Assembly: GCF_017745095.1 (NCBI RefSeq)
Contig: NZ_JAGHZZ010000001.1
Coordinates: 124,001 to 188,000, forward strand
Direction of reading: 5' to 3'
Source: Sporocytophaga sp.
Lineage (GTDB): Bacteria > Bacteroidota > Bacteroidia > Cytophagales > Cytophagaceae
DNA: 64,000 nt
Below the pieces are notes generated by a model. That model did not search any database. It was not told the DNA's origin and saw only the letters and a list, made by a program, of their open reading frames with translations. Of this stretch, positions 15,575 through 25,648 are shown piece after piece (position 1 is the stretch's first letter; each line of letters begins with the position of its first letter). The position numbers were made by a program, and so were the translations under genes.

Positions 15575-16933
15575 ATGGGTTCTCCTTTTAAATCAGACTA
15601 TTCTCCTAGACTTTTTTCGGGTTTTGCTCTCTCTATTGTATTGATTATTGTAATCCTAGTTATGTATTACAGATCTTCAACAAATCTGACAAGTAACTTT
15701 TCTTTGGTTGAACATACTTATGAAGTAATCGGTCACCTGGATGCAATTGAAATTAAATGCAGGGAAACCGAAAATGATGTCAAGAGCTTTGTTTTTCAAG
15801 GAGATTCAACTATCATGTTAAAATTTCGCCAAAACAGTGACTTCGTAGAAAGAGAGCTTGAGGAGCTTGATCTGCTGATTCCTGATATCGGTGTACAAAG
15901 AAGAAGGTTTGAAGAGTTGAACGACCTGGTTGAAGAGAAGGAGCGCCTGCTGGAAAATATTATCAACTTTAAGCAATCGGCGGAACATCTGGACAGGCAC
16001 AAAGCGCTATTGAAAAATGTCAGCGAGAAATTTGTGGCAATAAGGTTTTTAAAGAAGAAAATGACGGAAGAAGAAAAGGTCATTCTAAATACCAGGAAGC
16101 ATGCCGCTTATAAAAATTTAAAGGATACCGACAGGATCATTATTATTGCGGGTATAGTTTCCATTTTGATGGGCTTAATCGGCATTTTTGCTATTAATAA
16201 AGATATCCAAAGGAGAAGAAAAATTGAAAGGAATCTTACAATACTCAATGATAATAAGAATAAATTTTTTTCTATTATCAGTCATGACCTCCGATCACCT
16301 CTGAATTCAATTAAAGGGCTTACCCAGATTTTATCCGAGGCCAAAGCTAAAAAGTCATGGAAGGAAGCTGATGAGGTAATAGAGATGTTGAGTCTTGCTT
16401 CATCCAGAGCAAGTGAACTATTGGCCAACTTATTGGAGTGGTCACTTTCTCAGATGAATAAAGTTATTATAAACAAAGAATACTGTGACGTTTCAATAGT
16501 GGCGACTACCATATGTGAAATAATGGAACACACTGCTCAAAGGAAAAATATCATTCTTCATAATAAAATTGAAAAAGGCACTATTGCTTATGCAGATAAG
16601 AATATGTTGGAGACGATTTTCCGAAATCTTATTTCGAATGCAATTAAATTTACAAGAGAAGGCGGAGTAATCAGCCTGACTTCAGAGAGCTTTTCAAAAG
16701 AAGTTTTGTTAAGCGTAAAAGATACTGGGGTTGGAATGTCTAGAGAAATGATAGACCAGATTTTAAGAATTGAAACACGGACCTCAACCAGAGGAACTGC
16801 AAAAGAAGAAGGAACCGGCCTTGGCTTACTTATATGTAAAGACTTTATTGAGAAAAACGGAGGACGCCTAGAGATTAAAAGCGTTCTTGGCAAGGGAAGT
16901 GTTTTTAGCTTCAGCTTGAAAAAATTTGAGTAA
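15575..16933 (+). CDS. Sensor histidine kinase with CHASE3-like sensor domain
   Basis: This is a 452-residue membrane kinase. One transmembrane helix lies at 12-31. The helical extracytoplasmic domain (about 35-180) has the Glu-Thr-Glu-Asn-Asp-Val and FxxxGD pattern typical of CHASE3. A second transmembrane helix lies at 187-207. The H-box SHDLRSPLNS has its phospho-acceptor His at 237. The ATP-binding domain shows NLISNAIKF (N355), DTGVGM (383-388) and GTGLGL (413-418). All catalytic boxes are intact. No response regulator is adjacent, so it is an orphan kinase whose partner is elsewhere. The stimulus is unknown. Confidence 0.9.
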   Translation: MGSPFKSDYSPRLFSGFALSIVLIIVILVMYYRSSTNLTSNFSLVEHTYEVIGHLDAIEIKCRETENDVKSFVFQGDSTIMLKFRQNSDFVERELEELDLLIPDIGVQRRRFEELNDLVEEKERLLENIINFKQSAEHLDRHKALLKNVSEKFVAIRFLKKKMTEEEKVILNTRKHAAYKNLKDTDRIIIIAGIVSILMGLIGIFAINKDIQRRRKIERNLTILNDNKNKFFSIISHDLRSPLNSIKGLTQILSEAKAKKSWKEADEVIEMLSLASSRASELLANLLEWSLSQMNKVIINKEYCDVSIVATTICEIMEHTAQRKNIILHNKIEKGTIAYADKNMLETIFRNLISNAIKFTREGGVISLTSESFSKEVLLSVKDTGVGMSREMIDQILRIETRTSTRGTAKEEGTGLGLLICKDFIEKNGGRLEIKSVLGKGSVFSFSLKKFE

Positions 16934-17108
16934 TAAGTATTTATATACTTTTTTGAGCCAATAGTTTATGAATTTTTTAAATCAATAATTAAAGGTAATT
17001 TTTCTGCTTTACCTTTACATATGATTTTAATTCTGATGCGTTTATTATTAGTCAAATCCGGCACAAGTTCTATTCATCCATTCACAGATAATTATTGATT
17101 TTCAATCT

Positions 17109-18710
17109 ATGAAATCCAGAATCATTCTTTTTTTTCTTTTCCTGTCCTTTATAGCTAATGCGCAGGTAAAGATTACAGTAGGTCAGCCTTATGGCGTAAT
17201 TGATGCAGATTACAAATATTATTTTAACAGAGGACCGGAAATTCTCACTGTTAAGATTAAAAAAAGAGAAATTATTATTCAAAAGCTTAATTCCGAAAAG
17301 CTTGCTTTTGAGAAGATCAGCGTTGCCAGGGATTTTCCGGATGGCTTCAATATTGAAAATGTAATCGAGTATAACGACAGATATTTTATCTTTTATTCTT
17401 TATGGGACAGGCAGGCAGAGATGGAACAACTCTGTTACAGAGAAATAGATTTTGATAAAGGAACTCTGAAACCTGGCGAGAATATATTGGTTCAGGTTCA
17501 TGGAAAAGTTTCGGGCGATTTAATTTCGAAAGGCTGGTACAACTTCAGTGTTGTAAATAAGTTTGATTTCCAATTCTCAAGAAACGATGACAAAATGCTT
17601 ATTCATTACAGGCTGAAACCTCAGATCAAAAATGACAACAAAAGTTATGATATAATTGGGATGCATGTATTCGGCAAAAATCTGGAATCTGTCTGGAATG
17701 AAGAAGTTACGATGCCTTATACTGAAAAGAAAATGAATAATCTTGATTATTCAGTGGATGGTCAGGGTAATGCTTATATTCTCACGACAGTTTATAACGA
17801 TGAAACTACAGATGATAAAAAGAGAAATGAGAATAATGCAAACTATCATATTGAACTGTTAAGAATGTCCGGCAGGGCTAATAAAATTGTAATCACTCCA
17901 GTTACTCTCGGGAATAAATTTATCAATAAAGTAAATCTCTTTGAAGTATCAGATTCTTATATGATCTGTGCAGGCTTTTATAACAATGTAGATAACCGGA
18001 ATGCTGTCGATGGTATCTTTACTTTTAAGCTTACGAAAGAAGGAGACTTAATAGATTCAAGAAGCTATGAAATTCCATTGGAAGTGTTGAATATGTATGT
18101 CAGTGAAAGAGCTCAGAGAAGAAACGAGAAAAAAGAGGAGAAAGACAAAGCTGAATTTGAAGAACTTGAATTAAGAGAACTTTTTGTGGATGATAATGGG
18201 GGAATCCTTCTAATTGGTGAGCAGCATTATATTCAGACGCATACTTACTATTATTCCAATGGTACCATGCGTACTTATTATACATATCACTACAATGATC
18301 TTCTTGTAACTAAAATAAATGGCTCCGGGCAATTGGAATGGATGAAGAAGCTTCCTAAAAGACAGACAGGTACGGCAGGAAGAGGGAGCATGTCATATAA
18401 GCATATGTCTTCTGATGGGTCCCATTATTTTCTTTTCCTTGATAATGAAAGAAATCTCGAATTGACTCCGGATAGATTTCCTGCAGTTTACAATGATGGA
18501 GCAGAAGGCTTCCTGACAGCATATAAAGTTTCTGATGCAAGTGGAAATGTTGACAAAGTATCCATAACTAGCACAAGAGATGTTTTAGGGTTGCCAGTAT
18601 ATCAATTTCAGACCAGCCGTATTTTGCCTATAGATGACAATAGTTTTGTTGTCGAGGTCTATAAGAAAAAGAAACAAGACGTTCTTATTAGAGTTGATCT
18701 TGGAAAGTAA
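17109..18710 (+). CDS. Secreted protein of unknown function
   Basis: This 533-residue protein has a clear signal peptide (MKSRIILFFLFLSFIANAQ). The mature part is rich in strands, with recurring blocks such as DDNGGILLIGEQ and NAYILTTVY. These resemble blades of a degenerate beta-propeller. A long charged stretch (RAQRRNEKKEEKDKAEFEELE, given in parts) interrupts the middle. No T9SS tail or lipobox is present, so a periplasmic location is likely. No family was recognised. A terminator follows immediately. Confidence 0.75.
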   Translation: MKSRIILFFLFLSFIANAQVKITVGQPYGVIDADYKYYFNRGPEILTVKIKKREIIIQKLNSEKLAFEKISVARDFPDGFNIENVIEYNDRYFIFYSLWDRQAEMEQLCYREIDFDKGTLKPGENILVQVHGKVSGDLISKGWYNFSVVNKFDFQFSRNDDKMLIHYRLKPQIKNDNKSYDIIGMHVFGKNLESVWNEEVTMPYTEKKMNNLDYSVDGQGNAYILTTVYNDETTDDKKRNENNANYHIELLRMSGRANKIVITPVTLGNKFINKVNLFEVSDSYMICAGFYNNVDNRNAVDGIFTFKLTKEGDLIDSRSYEIPLEVLNMYVSERAQRRNEKKEEKDKAEFEELELRELFVDDNGGILLIGEQHYIQTHTYYYSNGTMRTYYTYHYNDLLVTKINGSGQLEWMKKLPKRQTGTAGRGSMSYKHMSSDGSHYFLFLDNERNLELTPDRFPAVYNDGAEGFLTAYKVSDASGNVDKVSITSTRDVLGLPVYQFQTSRILPIDDNSFVVEVYKKKKQDVLIRVDLGK

Positions 18711-18726
18711 AATGTTAAAAAATTTT

Positions 18727-18752
18727 AAAGGGCCATGCGGCCCTTTTCTTTT
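18727..18752 (+). terminator. Terminator
   Basis: AAAGGGCC-ATGC-GGCCCTTT followed by a T-rich run, 17 bp past the stop of the secreted protein gene. Confidence 0.85.
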
Positions 18753-18832
18753 TATATGATAATCAATAGACGCTATAATTGAGACTTTTGGAAAAAATAT
18801 TCAAATGTTGTAAACTTGATAAAAACACTTGA

Positions 18833-19348
18833 ATGAAACTGAACAAATTTGTCCTCATGGCTGCAATGGCAGCAGCTTTGTTTCTGAGTAAAAATGCATC
18901 AGCTCAGCTCAATACAGGGGGAAATGTAAGTGTAAGCTATGATAATGGTGTATATCTTGATGTCGCGCCAATCATAGGTTATAAAATAGAAGACCTCAAA
19001 CTTAATCTCGGACTTTCTCCGATTTTTTCATATAAAAAACCTTTAAATTCTACAGAAACAATCCTTTCAGGTGGGGGGAGAATATTTGCCCAGTATTATT
19101 TTCTTGAAAATGCATTTTTGCATGGAGAGTTTCAGACACTTAATACTCAAACATCATCTACGAATGCTGATGGCACTAAAAATGTCAACAGAGTGTGGAC
19201 AGTAGGTCTACCCGTAGGTGCAGGTTATGAATATAGAATTAGTGATAAGGCAAGGTTTCAGGCATCTGTTCTTTATGATGTATTACAGGATAAAAGCGCC
19301 CCTAATAAAATGCCTGTTGTAAGAGGTGGTATTGTCTATGATTTATAG
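18833..19348 (+). CDS. Small outer-membrane beta-barrel protein
   Basis: This 171-residue protein has a signal peptide ending NASAQ at about residue 25. The mature sequence alternates polar and hydrophobic residues in about eight strands (VYLDVAPIIGYKI, LNLGLSPIFSY, RIFAQYYFL, GLPVGAGYEYRI, FQASVLYDVL). It ends RGGIVYDL, with a terminal hydrophobic/aromatic strand. This fits a small OmpA/OmpW-type eight-stranded barrel. No peptidoglycan-binding domain follows. The function is unknown. It stands alone between a terminator and a convergent gene. Confidence 0.78.
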   Translation: MKLNKFVLMAAMAAALFLSKNASAQLNTGGNVSVSYDNGVYLDVAPIIGYKIEDLKLNLGLSPIFSYKKPLNSTETILSGGGRIFAQYYFLENAFLHGEFQTLNTQTSSTNADGTKNVNRVWTVGLPVGAGYEYRISDKARFQASVLYDVLQDKSAPNKMPVVRGGIVYDL

Positions 19349-19373
19349 GGATCGCATTAGTTTTTGAGTAATA

Positions 19374-19431
19374 TTTCTATTCTCCGTCTTGCCTGAATCT
19401 AAACGTTCTCTGTACGGTCGGAGAATAGAAA
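19374..19431. repeat. Long inverted repeat between convergent genes
   Basis: TTTCTATTCTCCG (19374-19386) pairs exactly with CGGAGAATAGAAA (19419-19431) across a 32-nt loop. It sits between two convergent genes and may end transcription from both sides, but the T-runs are weak and the loop is long. It could instead be a remnant of a mobile repeat. Confidence 0.5.
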
Positions 19432-19443
19432 GAATTAAATTGC

Positions 19444-20379
19444 TTATTTTTTTATATCAAACTTGCCTGTATAAAGAACGTTTTGTTCACTACCCATAAC
19501 GGTATATAGATACATTCCAGAATTAAGATCTGACGTTCCAATATTGATATTATCAGATATTAAAAGCAGGGTCTTAACAACTCTTCCTGAAAGATCTTTT
19601 ACGATTATTGAACGCGACTCTTCAGGAAGATCTTTAAAGTTAATCTCAGTTGTTGCCGGGTTAGGATATGCTTTGCTTGAATAAAGATTTGAAATTGGAA
19701 GGCTTAAACTTGTTACAGTATTGTAAGAAAGCTCATCTATGGTTAATGAAGTTCCATTGAAGCCACTATGACTGTGGGGTGCAGTTGAAAGAAAAATAGA
19801 GAGCTTGTCTGGCATTGCATCGCCAGAATAATCAAGATCGATAGTAAATTTAGCATACTCTGTATTGGCTTCGAATATCTGAAGTTTGCGTGTAACAAGT
19901 CTATCAAAGATTTCCGTGGTAGGATTCCATTTTGCTAACACAACTTCTACTGTTGCAGTATCATAAATATCGGATTTTAGAGGAGCGCCTTGTGAAAATT
20001 TATAGTAACCTGTAATAGTTGTAGGTACCTCATTTATTGCTTGACCGGGCAATTTGTATTCCTTGACTTCAAAATTTCCTAGAAAAAGATTCCCATAGGT
20101 TGCATAGTATGTGACGATATCCTCATTTTGTTTTTCTTCTAAAGTATTTTTTAGCGTGACTGCGTATGAACCCGAATATGGAGTTGGGTCTTTTATGAAA
20201 GAGAGTTGACTTAGAGGGAGATCAATTGTTGTAGAAAGAATGTTGTTACTTGACCATCCTATCGGTTTTTCAGCTCCATTAGAAAGGGTCTCCCAGTTTT
20301 CAAATCCACCATTTTCAATTTGTGCAAATGTAGGGAAAGCTCCAATAAGCAGTAAAAATTTAATAGCTACTTTTTTCAT
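19444..20379 (-). CDS. Secreted protein with T9SS sorting domain
   Basis: This is a 311-residue protein. After the signal peptide (MKKVAIKFLLLIGAFPTFAQ) comes a beta-sandwich domain that opens IENGGFENWETLSNG and PIGWSSNN. This resembles the PCMD-like or carbohydrate-binding modules of Bacteroidota that begin with NGGFExW. A late SLTIDELSY strand fits the same fold. Residues about 240-311 form the T9SS type A domain (SSKAYPNPATTEINF, then GMYLYTV). The domain is probably ligand-binding and not catalytic. The exact family needs a profile search. Confidence 0.85.
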   Translation of the reverse strand: MKKVAIKFLLLIGAFPTFAQIENGGFENWETLSNGAEKPIGWSSNNILSTTIDLPLSQLSFIKDPTPYSGSYAVTLKNTLEEKQNEDIVTYYATYGNLFLGNFEVKEYKLPGQAINEVPTTITGYYKFSQGAPLKSDIYDTATVEVVLAKWNPTTEIFDRLVTRKLQIFEANTEYAKFTIDLDYSGDAMPDKLSIFLSTAPHSHSGFNGTSLTIDELSYNTVTSLSLPISNLYSSKAYPNPATTEINFKDLPEESRSIIVKDLSGRVVKTLLLISDNINIGTSDLNSGMYLYTVMGSEQNVLYTGKFDIKK

Positions 20380-20582
20380 ATAAATCAGTTAAAAATCAAA
20401 TAGAATAAACTCGTTGTGTTGCTTGACTCTGAAGACTTTATCAGATTCATTTCTCTTCAAGACTTTGTTTAAAAGTTTATTTCCCGTTTTCTGGGTATCA
20501 TAATTAAAAATCTAAGTCTTTAATAGAAGCAAATTTATTTACTGAAATGTATGAATTACGTTTTTAAAAAATCTATGGAAAT

Positions 20583-22991
20583 TTACGAATGGTTTATTTC
20601 AATTGAGAAAGAGCTGTTAAGTTTAAGTTTTGCGTTTGTCTTTGCTCCTGATTCATCCGTCAAGCCTTTAATGACAGGTGTTTCTTTTCCGGAGATCAAA
20701 GCCTTAAGATGATTTTTACTGATCTCTTTCTGCATAAATAAGAGTGGAATTCTGAAGTTACATCCTGATTTCCATTCAGCGCAGCCATATGCAGCTTTGC
20801 CTTCAAGAATAGCACCCTTTTTGCATTTAGGGCAAATGAGCGCTTCGGCCTGTTTTTCCTCGATGACAGGATTTAACTGATCATCAAGTTTTATGATTCC
20901 TTCTGTTTCTTCTCCGCTTTCTTTTTTAAGGCCTTTGATATTGGGAGTCTTGCCGGATTTGATAAGTGCCTGGAGTTGCTTATCTGAAAGGGTTTTACCA
21001 AATAGTTCGAATGGTACAAGGAAGCTACAACCGTTCTTGTATTCAGAGCAACCGAAAGCTTTTTTACCTTTCATCATCTGCCCCTTCTTGCATTTCGGAC
21101 AACTAAGTTTTACGTCAGCATCCTGGCCTGCCTCGGCTTTTTTACTTTTGGCTTTTGGCTCTTTGTCTTCAGATTTTTTCTTTTGTTCTGGTTCTGCAGA
21201 CTTTACTTCTATGGCAATCTTTCTTGCATTAGAGTTTTTAACATGATGAACGATCTGCATTACCATGTGCTTCATTTCACTCAGAAATACACGTGCATCA
21301 AAAGATCCCTTTTCGATATCACGAAGTTTCTTTTCCCATTTTCCTGTCAGTTCTGCAGATTTCAGCAATTCATAATCAATGGTTTGTATGAGCTGAACTC
21401 CGGTAATGGTTGGAATCAGATTCTTCTTTTCTTTCTTAATATAGTTTCTCTTAAATAAAGTCTCAATGATATTGGCTCTTGTAGAAGGCCTTCCAATACC
21501 ATTTTCCTTCATTGCTTCTCTTAGTTCTTCATCAGCAACCTGTTTGCCTGCTGTTTCCATTGCCCTTAGCAATGTCGCTTCAGTATAATGCTTTGGAGGC
21601 TTGGTTTGCTTTTCGGCAAGCGTGGGTTTATGAGGGCCAGATTCGCCTTCTTTAAACTCAGGAAGTATCTGGTCGTCATCCTGCTCCACCTCTTCTTCTT
21701 TTTTCTCCTCCTTGTATACCGCTCTCCAGCCTTCCTCCAGAATCTGTTTTCCTGTCGCTTTGAACTCAGTGTCCTTAACCTTGCCTATAACTTCTGTTTT
21801 TGAAACCTGGCAGTCTGGATAAAAAGCAGCAATGAAACGTCTTGCAATCAAATCATACACATTGCCTTCATATCCGCCAAGGCTTCCGGCTTTTATGTTG
21901 GTAGGAATAATAGCATGGTGGTCCGTTACCTTTTTGTCATCGAACACATTCTTTGACTTTTTAATAGCGCTTCCCAACAAAGGTTGGGTGAGCGCCGCGT
22001 AACCGCTCATGGATGAAAGTATCCCTTTTATTTTCGGATAGATATCATCAGGTAGGTACATGGTATCTACCCTAGGATAAGTGACAAGCTTTTTCTCGTA
22101 AAGGTTCTGAACGGTATTTAGCGTAAGATCTGCAGAATAGCCGAATTTCTTATTACATTCTACTTGTAATGAAGTAAGATCAAACAGTTTGGGCGCGCTT
22201 TCCTTACCTTTTTTCTTAGTAAAAGAGATAATGGTGAAAAGCTCATTCTGTATGTCCTGCAGGATCTGTTCTGCATCTTCTTTTACATTGAACTTCCCGT
22301 TTTTTGCAGAGAAGACAACATCTCTATAAATAGTTTTTAACTCCCAGTATGTCTGAGGTTTAAAATTTTCTATTTCCAGGTATCTGTTGACGATCAGTGC
22401 TAATGTTGGCGTCTGAACCCTTCCGATAGAGAGCAGTTGTTTGCCCTGTGCGTATTTTAGCGTGTAAAGCCTGGTAGCATTGATCCCTAACAGCCAATCG
22501 CCGATAGCTCTTGAGCTACCCGCCGCATAAAGCAGATCATATTCTTTGCTGTCTTTCAGATTCCTGAATCCTTCTTTCATAGCCTCTTCAGTAAGCGATG
22601 AGATCCAGAGTCTCTTAACCGGTTTAGTACAGTTAGCTTTTGTAAGTACCCATCGCTGAATAAGCTCCCCTTCTTGGCCGGCGTCACCGCAATTAATGAC
22701 TTCAGTGGCTTCATTTACCAACTTTGTTATCGTTTTGAGCTGTTTTTCGATTCCGGGGTTGTTAATACCCTTAATGCCGAACTTAGGAGGAAGAATAGGA
22801 AGGTGTTGAATGTTCCACCATTTTAACTGAGCATCGTAGTCTTGCGGCTCTTTCAGCGTGCAAAGGTGACCTATAGTCCAGGTTACCTGATAGCCATTAC
22901 CTTCAAAATAACCGTCTTTTCTGTTTTTGGCTCCCAGAAGATCGGCAATTTCTCTCGCAACACTTGGTTTTTCGGCTATGCAGACTTTCAA
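20583..22991 (-). CDS. topB: DNA topoisomerase III (type IA)
   Basis: This 802-residue enzyme relaxes or decatenates DNA by cutting one strand. The Toprim domain shows AEKPS (Glu at 7) and CGDAGQEGE at 101-109, which supply the metal-binding acids. The catalytic tyrosine is Tyr305 in LVTYPRVDTMYL. GRVQTPTLALIV and the late GIGRPSTRANII element are standard type IA motifs. Two C-terminal zinc-ribbon-like modules follow, each with CPKCKKG...GC...GC, about 640-700 and 720-790. The start is TTG at 22991, directly before the conserved KVCIAEKPS, with no ATG nearby. A 203-bp gap without a clear terminator follows the stop. Confidence 0.95.
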   Translation of the reverse strand: MKVCIAEKPSVAREIADLLGAKNRKDGYFEGNGYQVTWTIGHLCTLKEPQDYDAQLKWWNIQHLPILPPKFGIKGINNPGIEKQLKTITKLVNEATEVINCGDAGQEGELIQRWVLTKANCTKPVKRLWISSLTEEAMKEGFRNLKDSKEYDLLYAAGSSRAIGDWLLGINATRLYTLKYAQGKQLLSIGRVQTPTLALIVNRYLEIENFKPQTYWELKTIYRDVVFSAKNGKFNVKEDAEQILQDIQNELFTIISFTKKKGKESAPKLFDLTSLQVECNKKFGYSADLTLNTVQNLYEKKLVTYPRVDTMYLPDDIYPKIKGILSSMSGYAALTQPLLGSAIKKSKNVFDDKKVTDHHAIIPTNIKAGSLGGYEGNVYDLIARRFIAAFYPDCQVSKTEVIGKVKDTEFKATGKQILEEGWRAVYKEEKKEEEVEQDDDQILPEFKEGESGPHKPTLAEKQTKPPKHYTEATLLRAMETAGKQVADEELREAMKENGIGRPSTRANIIETLFKRNYIKKEKKNLIPTITGVQLIQTIDYELLKSAELTGKWEKKLRDIEKGSFDARVFLSEMKHMVMQIVHHVKNSNARKIAIEVKSAEPEQKKKSEDKEPKAKSKKAEAGQDADVKLSCPKCKKGQMMKGKKAFGCSEYKNGCSFLVPFELFGKTLSDKQLQALIKSGKTPNIKGLKKESGEETEGIIKLDDQLNPVIEEKQAEALICPKCKKGAILEGKAAYGCAEWKSGCNFRIPLLFMQKEISKNHLKALISGKETPVIKGLTDESGAKTNAKLKLNSSFSIEINHS

Positions 22992-23210
22992 TTTTGCTAG
23001 ATTAAAATTTCAGGATCTTAAAGATACTAAAAATTTGAAAAGTGATTTCATTGAAAATGCCAGAGTTATTAACAAGTTTTTCTCTAAGTGTTATGAAATG
23101 TTGAAAGACAATTGTTTTATAAAGTGCTGAATGACAGTGGCGGCTTAGGAAAGATTCATTTTTTAGCAAAATGATTTGTATATTTATGTATATATTTTTT
23201 AACAGAAATA

Positions 23211-24407
23211 ATGAAAAAGTTAAATATTGCTGCAGCATGTTTTTTGGCTTTAGCCGTTTCATGCTCCCCACAAAAAGAATATAAACTTAAAATCAAACCT
23301 CTTACATTAAAGAAATCAGAAATCTACGAATATAATGTTGTTCGGGATGTGCTGTTTGATGCAGAAGAAGTTGGTTTGGATTCTTTAAAGGACAAAAGCA
23401 GGGACTTGTTCTTAAAAGGCGTTGATTATTATAGGAATAAAAAGGAGTTTGCATCTGCTGTAAGGCATTTCAAAACATCTATCCTGATATTGCCCGACGC
23501 CAAAACCTATTATGAACTTGGAAATGTATTGTTGGATTTCAGGGCAGATAAAGAGATGCTAGAAGAGTCAATCAAAGCCTTTCGCCTGGCTGAAAATCTG
23601 AACTTTGAGCCTAAGGCAAAGATTAGTTATAAGATTGCCTGTGTTTATAATGCTCTTCGTTCCAATTTTTCAACATCAGAAAGTTCATACGAATCTTCAA
23701 TGGTTTTTCATTTGAGAGAAGTCATTGAAAAGGGCTTAATGGATACAAATGCAATAAAGAAAGATCCTCTCATCAATTCTATCACATCAACAAGTGAATA
23801 TAAAGAAATGATTCAGCGGTTATCAAGCACAACTATAGCTGCGTCTTCTTTTGATTTGTTTAAAAAAGCTTTCCCTGCGCAAACGGATAAATTTTTTATA
23901 TCAGCTAATGATGTTGAAATGAAAGACTATAAAGAGTCAGTGAGTTATGACTTTGTACAGTTTGTTCCGGAAATGGAAAATGTCTCTTTTGGTCGTGATG
24001 TTTCTCATGATTTTTACTACGTTGCTAATATGGGTGGAAATGAAAACTATTCGGCCTTCATATATACATCCGAAAGCTTCTATGGAGAGGATATGCAGCC
24101 TGTCCATACGGTTTTAGCTACCTATGATAAGGAAGGTGAAATTATTTCCCGAAAGCTCATTTCATGTCAATGCAGCGCAGAGAATGTTAGAGAGGCGGCT
24201 GTTGAAGGAAATAAGATTGTAATGAAGGATTTCAAAAGGAAATGGCAATACCCTGTGGATGAAGTATCATTTGATAAAAATAAAATTAAATCTTTTGAGT
24301 TAGTTGCCGAAGCAAAATATAAGATAACTGAGGATGGTAAGATAGTGGTAGATGAGATACCTGCTAATTATAACGATTCAACCATTCTTGCTAAAGGGAC
24401 AAAATAA
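23211..24407 (+). CDS. TPR-like lipoprotein (first of a related pair)
   Basis: This is a 398-residue lipoprotein with lipobox Cys at about residue 18 (ALAVSC). Residues 60-160 look like degenerate TPR helices (DYYRNKKEFASAVRHFKTSI, then TYYELGNVLLDF). The C-terminal 170 residues form a second, strand-rich domain. Its end (FKRKWQYPVDEVSF, then EAKYKITEDGKI) matches the next gene (FKRSWRKAYDKSDF, then ESQFKVRSDGKI). The pair is therefore a tandem duplication with much divergence. It is separated from its partner by 5 bp and divergent from topB. The function is unknown. Confidence 0.78.
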   Translation: MKKLNIAAACFLALAVSCSPQKEYKLKIKPLTLKKSEIYEYNVVRDVLFDAEEVGLDSLKDKSRDLFLKGVDYYRNKKEFASAVRHFKTSILILPDAKTYYELGNVLLDFRADKEMLEESIKAFRLAENLNFEPKAKISYKIACVYNALRSNFSTSESSYESSMVFHLREVIEKGLMDTNAIKKDPLINSITSTSEYKEMIQRLSSTTIAASSFDLFKKAFPAQTDKFFISANDVEMKDYKESVSYDFVQFVPEMENVSFGRDVSHDFYYVANMGGNENYSAFIYTSESFYGEDMQPVHTVLATYDKEGEIISRKLISCQCSAENVREAAVEGNKIVMKDFKRKWQYPVDEVSFDKNKIKSFELVAEAKYKITEDGKIVVDEIPANYNDSTILAKGTK

Positions 24408-24412
24408 CGAAC

Positions 24413-25648
24413 ATGAAAAATTTTATATATACAATTGCTTTACTCAGTATTTTTTTAATGTCATGTAGTAAAGAGGTAGAAACAGAAGTAATAGAAGTAC
24501 CGTCTTTAAGGGCCAGCGAAATTTTTAATGAAGATTCTGTTTTCAGTTATATCAATAAGTATAAGGATAATTATAGCGAGATTTCAAATTCTTTTTATGC
24601 AAAGGCAGAAAGCATGAGAGATGTGAATGAAAAGAAAGCAATTCACTACTACATGCGAGCTATTTCTTTATACCCAACAGCTGATGCATATAGAAGATTG
24701 GGAATGTACCTTTTGGAAAGGGAGCAGTATCACGAAGCCTCTGAAGCGCTTGGAATGCTATGTCAGAAGAAATACATTTCAACGCCAGCAGGTTCAATAA
24801 ATGATTTCATTTTTGAAGCTCCTGATGAAGAAGTGTTTTATTCATATTTTATCTCAAGTTACTTAGACAATAAATTCCTAAATGAATATATTATCTATGA
24901 AGGTAGGGAAAATGGTATTAATATAGATAACATTAAAGATCGTTTTCTTAAAGATACAAGAGTTACCCTTGACCATAATTCTCATGATTTCAAAGATATG
25001 ATGCTGGCCTTTATGAATGATGATGAGATAGAAGCATTTAAAAACAGCGATGAAGTATTTAATGATTTCATCTCAAGTATCAAGGATTCAGCGGATGTTT
25101 TTGATATAGATGAGAAAGGTGTCCGAAAATTTTCCTATAGCTCAGATGAGAACTATGAAGAAAGGGTTCATTTCTCCTCTTTTTATTCTTTGTTTCTTAA
25201 AGAAAAAATCGAACAGCCAGACAGTTGGTTTGACTTCAATTTGCTTAAGACATTTAAAATTAATGATTCTGTAAGGGCGGTGTTATATTCAATCGATACG
25301 TCAGAATTGGCTTGTCCCAAAGATATGAGACATATCTCTTTCAGGCTTGCCACTTATGGAAAAGACAGACAGATTATAGATTCAAAAATTGTAGCCGTTC
25401 AATCAGGTGAGATGTTAAAAACTCTTAAGTATGAAAAGGATAAATTCAACATTAAGGAGTTTAAACGCTCGTGGAGAAAAGCGTATGATAAAAGTGATTT
25501 TGATAATGAGGTAATAAAAACTGAAATGATTTCTGAGAGTCAGTTTAAAGTGAGGTCAGATGGTAAAATTGAAAATTTCACCAGTGGTCCGGATAATCGC
25601 ACTCCTGTCGCAGAACAAGTTCCTGTTGCAGCAGATTCGGCTATTTAA
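24413..25648 (+). CDS. TPR-like lipoprotein (second of a related pair)
   Basis: This is a 411-residue lipoprotein with signal peptide ending FLMSC at about residue 18. A TPR-like segment reads KAIHYYMRAISLYPTADAYRR and GMYLLEREQYHEAS. The C-terminal domain is homologous to that of the preceding gene, especially the FxLAxYGKDxQIIDxKIVxxQ-like block (here LATYGKDRQIIDSKIV; LATYDKEGEIISRKLI upstream). It is almost certainly co-transcribed with the upstream gene. Its stop overlaps the convergent DUF2306 gene by 8 bp. Confidence 0.78.
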   Translation: MKNFIYTIALLSIFLMSCSKEVETEVIEVPSLRASEIFNEDSVFSYINKYKDNYSEISNSFYAKAESMRDVNEKKAIHYYMRAISLYPTADAYRRLGMYLLEREQYHEASEALGMLCQKKYISTPAGSINDFIFEAPDEEVFYSYFISSYLDNKFLNEYIIYEGRENGINIDNIKDRFLKDTRVTLDHNSHDFKDMMLAFMNDDEIEAFKNSDEVFNDFISSIKDSADVFDIDEKGVRKFSYSSDENYEERVHFSSFYSLFLKEKIEQPDSWFDFNLLKTFKINDSVRAVLYSIDTSELACPKDMRHISFRLATYGKDRQIIDSKIVAVQSGEMLKTLKYEKDKFNIKEFKRSWRKAYDKSDFDNEVIKTEMISESQFKVRSDGKIENFTSGPDNRTPVAEQVPVAADSAI

